Shown here: positions 61,327 to 64,000 of the stretch, piece by piece
Position numbering within the stretch: position 1 is the first letter of the stretch
How the letters are laid out: the number at the start of each line of letters is the position of its first letter
NCBI GenBank assembly: GCA_016710325.1
Contig: JADJXK010000001.1
Coordinates: 1,736,001-1,800,000, forward strand
Origin: Candidatus Leptofilum proximum
GTDB taxonomy: Bacteria; Chloroflexota; Anaerolineae; Promineifilales; Promineifilaceae
Length of the DNA stretch: 64,000 bases
Direction of reading: 5' to 3'
Position numbers and translations under genes: made by a program
Notes under the pieces: model-generated
The model's input: the letters and a program-made list of their open reading frames with translations, nothing else
The model's database searches: none
What the model was told of the DNA's origin: nothing

Positions 61327-62824
61327 TAGTTTGACAATGTTAAATTAGGCTCATGAGAGCCATTGCCTGTAAAAATAGCGAATGAAAAAACAAAAACCAA
61401 TCTTATCGCCCAATGGGGTCTAAATCTTGACGAAATTGAAGACCTGCCTGAACGTCTCACAAAATTTCATCAAGGTTATCACGCTTGGATGCGAACCTGC
61501 ACCCGAGACACCAGTCGTTTTGGACTGGATTACATCAGCGGACTGCTACGCATGAAAACGAAGCGCAATATCAACAACATCGCTCGCACGGTCGGTGTAC
61601 CCGAGCAGAATATGCAACAATTCATCAGTGATTCACCCTGGTCTGGTTACGATTTAATCTCTGTTCTCCAGCAAGATATAAGTGCCCATCCACAATTTCA
61701 AGCAGAGAGCGTCCTACTCATTGACGAAAGTGCCGATGAGAAGGCCGGGGAACACAGTGCTGGTGCCGGGCGGCAACATAACGGCCGTTTAGGCAAAATC
61801 GAAATGAGCCAAGTAGGCGTTTTTCTCTCCTTGACCAATAGTGGCTACCACAATTGGATCGATGGCGAACTCTATTTTCCTGAAAAATGGTTCACAGATG
61901 CCTACGCCACCAAGCGAAAGCGGATTGGACTGCCGCCGGAGCGCAGCTTTGCCACCAAACTGGAGTTGGCTTTGCAAATGACCAAACGGGCTTATGAAAA
62001 CGGCGTCTCATTCTGCGCGGTTGACTGCGACACTTTGTATGGTCGGTCTGGCGAATTCCGCGATGAGCTTGACCAAGAAAGATTCGAGTATTATGCAGAT
62101 GTGCCACACAATACCCAAGTGTATCTTGCCCCGCCGCAAATCGTATATCCGCTGACAAAAAGAGGGGTGCCCTCCAAGAATCATGAGGTGATTGGTGTTG
62201 CTTACACGGTTGCCGAGGTGAAAGCTCAGCCCGCAATCGAGTGGGAGCACATCACTTTGCGTCCCAATGAACGAGGTATGTTGCAGGCCAAGTTTGCTCG
62301 TTGTCGGGCCTGGACCGTGCGCGATGATGGGTCATTACGACCAGAGTGGCTGCTCATTCGTCAAACGAAGCAAAAAACAATCTATTCTTTGAGTAATGCG
62401 CCGGAGGACACACCTTTGTGGACAATGGCGCAACGAAAATCGCAACGATATTTCATTGAGCGTTCCAATCAGGATGCCAAATCTGAGTTTGGCTGGGATG
62501 AATTCCAGGCCATCAAGTATCGAGCCTGGGTGCACCACCTGGCACTCACCATCATGGCCAATTGGTTTATCACTGAAACCAGACTGGCGTGGGCGCAAAA
62601 GTATGAGCGTGACCCAGATTTGTTGGAAAAGTACGAAACGGATGTGTTACCGGCGCTATCCGTGGCTAATGTGCGTGAATTGTTGCGAGCTACCATGCCT
62701 TTACCACAACTTTCCCCGCAACAAGCAACCGAGTTGATTGTCAAACATCTCGATAATCGGACTCGTTCTCGTAAATCGCGGCTGAGCAAGGCTCTCAGCC
62801 CTTGAATCTAACGTTGTCAAAGTA
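61327..62824 (+). mobile_element. IS701-family insertion sequence
   Basis: About 1.5 kb. Imperfect terminal inverted repeats: TAGTTTGACAATGTTAAATT at 61327-61346, and its counterpart TACTTTGACAACGTTAGATT read inward from 62824 (17 of 20 identical). One transposase gene fills it. No clean target duplication is visible; a 4-bp duplication would be expected. Confidence 0.8.
61363..62805 (+). CDS. IS701-family transposase
   Basis: About 480 residues. RFGLDYISGLLRMKTKRNIN and QQFISDSPWSGYDLISVLQQ form the family N-terminus. The first catalytic Asp is in VLLIDESADEKAGEHS, the second in CAVDCDTLYGRSGEF, and the Glu region in YFIERSNQDAKSEFGWDEFQ, with the nearby RAWVHHLALTIMAN. DDE cut-and-paste transposase. 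Start is uncertain: TTG 61363 is the first in-frame start and no convincing ribosome site is seen. Ends within the right inverted repeat. Confidence 0.92.
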   Translation: MPVKIANEKTKTNLIAQWGLNLDEIEDLPERLTKFHQGYHAWMRTCTRDTSRFGLDYISGLLRMKTKRNINNIARTVGVPEQNMQQFISDSPWSGYDLISVLQQDISAHPQFQAESVLLIDESADEKAGEHSAGAGRQHNGRLGKIEMSQVGVFLSLTNSGYHNWIDGELYFPEKWFTDAYATKRKRIGLPPERSFATKLELALQMTKRAYENGVSFCAVDCDTLYGRSGEFRDELDQERFEYYADVPHNTQVYLAPPQIVYPLTKRGVPSKNHEVIGVAYTVAEVKAQPAIEWEHITLRPNERGMLQAKFARCRAWTVRDDGSLRPEWLLIRQTKQKTIYSLSNAPEDTPLWTMAQRKSQRYFIERSNQDAKSEFGWDEFQAIKYRAWVHHLALTIMANWFITETRLAWAQKYERDPDLLEKYETDVLPALSVANVRELLRATMPLPQLSPQQATELIVKHLDNRTRSRKSRLSKALSP

Positions 62825-63428
62825 GTAGGTCAACTCGTCGTGAAACAAGATGACATACTGCTGGGGGTGATACAAGGCAGCGCTGTAAGCGTACCCCATG
62901 CGCCGTCGTTTCAGGTGGCGTCTTGGGTCAGGACTCTCTACATAGCTGGTGGCTTGCTTCAAGCTCACCTTAAGTCGGCGCAAAATCTGGTGCACACCGG
63001 GCAGCGTGCAATCTTGCAGCCAGGCAACCACCCGGCGCAGGTCCTTGAGTCGCCAGCGGCTCCGCGCTATGCCATGCTGTCGCGGCGAATCGTGCAGCAG
63101 ATGCTCGATTTCAGCCTTGGCTGCTTCTGGGGTGCTAAGGGTCATAGGCCGTTTTACGACCACGCCCCTCGTCGATGGGCAAACCGTCTACGCCCCTGTC
63201 CTGGTAGCGGTCAAGCCAGCCGTAAACGGTGTCTGGTTTGCGTGGCCGCAACAGGCCATGAAGCGCAACCCAGCGGCCCGAACAGCCGTCGGCCACTTGT
63301 AAAATGGCCGAAGCACGCTCCCGTAAATAGGGTTTGGCGGCATGGTCACGCAGCTCAATCAGTTCTGCTTTTTCTTCGGTTGTTAAGGTAAGGGTTCTTG
63401 GTTTAGAGATAGCGTTCTCCTGGTTCAT
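62825..63428 (-). pseudogene. IS630-family transposase remnant, frameshifted and truncated
   Basis: Two overlapping frames on the minus strand. 63428-63135 encodes a helix-turn-helix segment (LTLTTEEKAELIELRDHAAK, RPRKPDTVYGWLDRYQDRGVDGLPIDEGRGRK). The other frame, from about 63163, encodes VAWLQDCTLPGVHQILRRLKV through YVILFHDELTYY, where HDE is the first catalytic acid. The frame then enters the IS701 right end at 62824 and stops. The remaining DDE part is not found beyond the left end of the IS701 element, so it has been lost. The two-frame layout may be an original frameshift arrangement. Confidence 0.8.
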
Positions 63429-63520
63429 TATGACAACTCTTTCGCTACTATTATACCAGACCCATTTTGTTACCCGTTTTATTTTTTAAACACTAATTGC
63501 AACGTCTCTACAACACGGGA

Positions 63521-64000
63521 TTATCTGGACGTTAAGGTCATCATCAGGTGGCCTTTGGGGCGCAGGGTGATGAGCGGTTCCAGCGCCACCCGCGTGCCGG
63601 GCACCAGCGCCAGCCGGTAGCGCTGTACGATGCTGGCCAGCAGCAGCGTGGCCTCCGTCATGGCAAAGCTGTTGCCGATGCAGATGCGCGGCCCGCCGCC
63701 AAAGGGTAGATAGGCGTAGCGCGGCCGTTCCGCTTTACGCTCCGGGGTGAAGCGCTGCGGATCAAACCGCTCCGGGTCGTCCCAAAATTCCGGGTGGCGG
63801 TGGGTGATATACGGGCTGGTGGTGATGACCGAGTTTTTGGGCACGTAGTAGCCGCCAACCTCATCTTCTTCATTACCCCAGCGGGCAATGGTGTAGGCGG
63901 GCGGGTAGAGCCGCATACTTTCTTCAAGGACCATCGTCGTGTAGGGCAGGTTAGGGATGTCGTCGATGGTGGGCAAACGGCTGTTCAGCACGCCATCCAC
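63521..64000 (-). CDS. Cytochrome P450, C-terminal part (5' end beyond window)
   Basis: 159 residues are visible, open to the right edge. ExxR motif in LEESMRLYPPAYTIARW, the RPER-like block WDDPERFDPQRFTPERK and the heme cysteine motif FGGGPRICIGNSFAMTEA with axial Cys are present. It is a heme monooxygenase of the bacterial soluble type. Its closeness to the carotenoid cluster, separated only by IS elements, suggests a carotenoid hydroxylase such as the CYP175-like enzymes, but this is inference. Confidence 0.92.
   Translation of the reverse strand: MDGVLNSRLPTIDDIPNLPYTTMVLEESMRLYPPAYTIARWGNEEDEVGGYYVPKNSVITTSPYITHRHPEFWDDPERFDPQRFTPERKAERPRYAYLPFGGGPRICIGNSFAMTEATLLLASIVQRYRLALVPGTRVALEPLITLRPKGHLMMTLTSR

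Noticed and set aside
61323..62828. Target-site duplication of the IS701 element
   Set aside because: Flanking tetranucleotides are ATAG and GTAG depending on the boundary chosen; they do not match exactly, so no duplication is claimed.

Overview
The window is bacterial chromosome, probably from an uncultured Chloroflexota lineage of the Anaerolineae or Ardenticatenia type. This placement is inferred from the two Chlor_Arch_YYY (DUF2298) membrane proteins, a RemA-like protein, and a CruF plus fused lycopene-cyclase carotenoid set. Two genome-wide signatures stand out. One is the palindrome ACGGCCGT (often AACGGCCGTT), which recurs far above chance inside genes. The other is several families of short tandem repeats with 7-9 bp periods that fill the gaps between genes and also sit inside genes.

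Layout. 1-7,547 (minus): a truncated YYY protein and a giant GT-C/YYY fusion. 7,548-18,250: RemA-like protein, phosphoesterase, an AlaX/MBL-fold/Crp operon, a GAF-PAS histidine kinase, tsaD, selA and two small genes of unknown function. 18,307-22,826 (plus): a DnaE2-like polymerase, mscL and a double-DUF427 protein. 22,890-27,593 (minus): a TetR regulator with two HTH domains, a DUF3179 protein interrupted by a single in-frame TGA at a conserved cysteine position (candidate selenoprotein, with selA 9 kb away), and a rifampin-phosphotransferase-like dikinase. 27,825-32,272: phosphatase, LLM oxidoreductase, methyltransferase and a TPP enzyme. 32,379-41,367 (minus): a MacAB-like efflux operon with its own two-component system, split between its two membrane-fusion genes by a complete IS110-family element.

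41,487-50,646: a secreted protein of unknown function, a SET-domain protein and a two-gene operon encoding unrecognised proteins of 984 and 1,389 residues. 50,826-52,964: a zinc-binding lipoprotein and a thioredoxin-reductase-like flavoprotein. 52,959-60,915 (minus): seven genes for a carotenoid that is probably monocyclic, hydroxylated and glycosylated. 61,327-63,428: an IS701-family element next to an IS630 remnant. 63,521-64,000: the 3' end of a cytochrome P450.

The strongest discoveries are two. First, the IS110 element's left end contains a readable candidate bridge RNA. Its internal loops carry short matches to the target and donor flanks, the element is bounded by CT dinucleotides, and joining its ends would create TTGACA-N17-TATGAT. 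Second, the DUF3179 gene has TGA in place of the first cysteine of the family's Cys-x-x-Cys motif, followed by a hairpin at bacterial SECIS distance. The giant gene pair at 43,448-50,646 is the best candidate for an undescribed system of unknown function.
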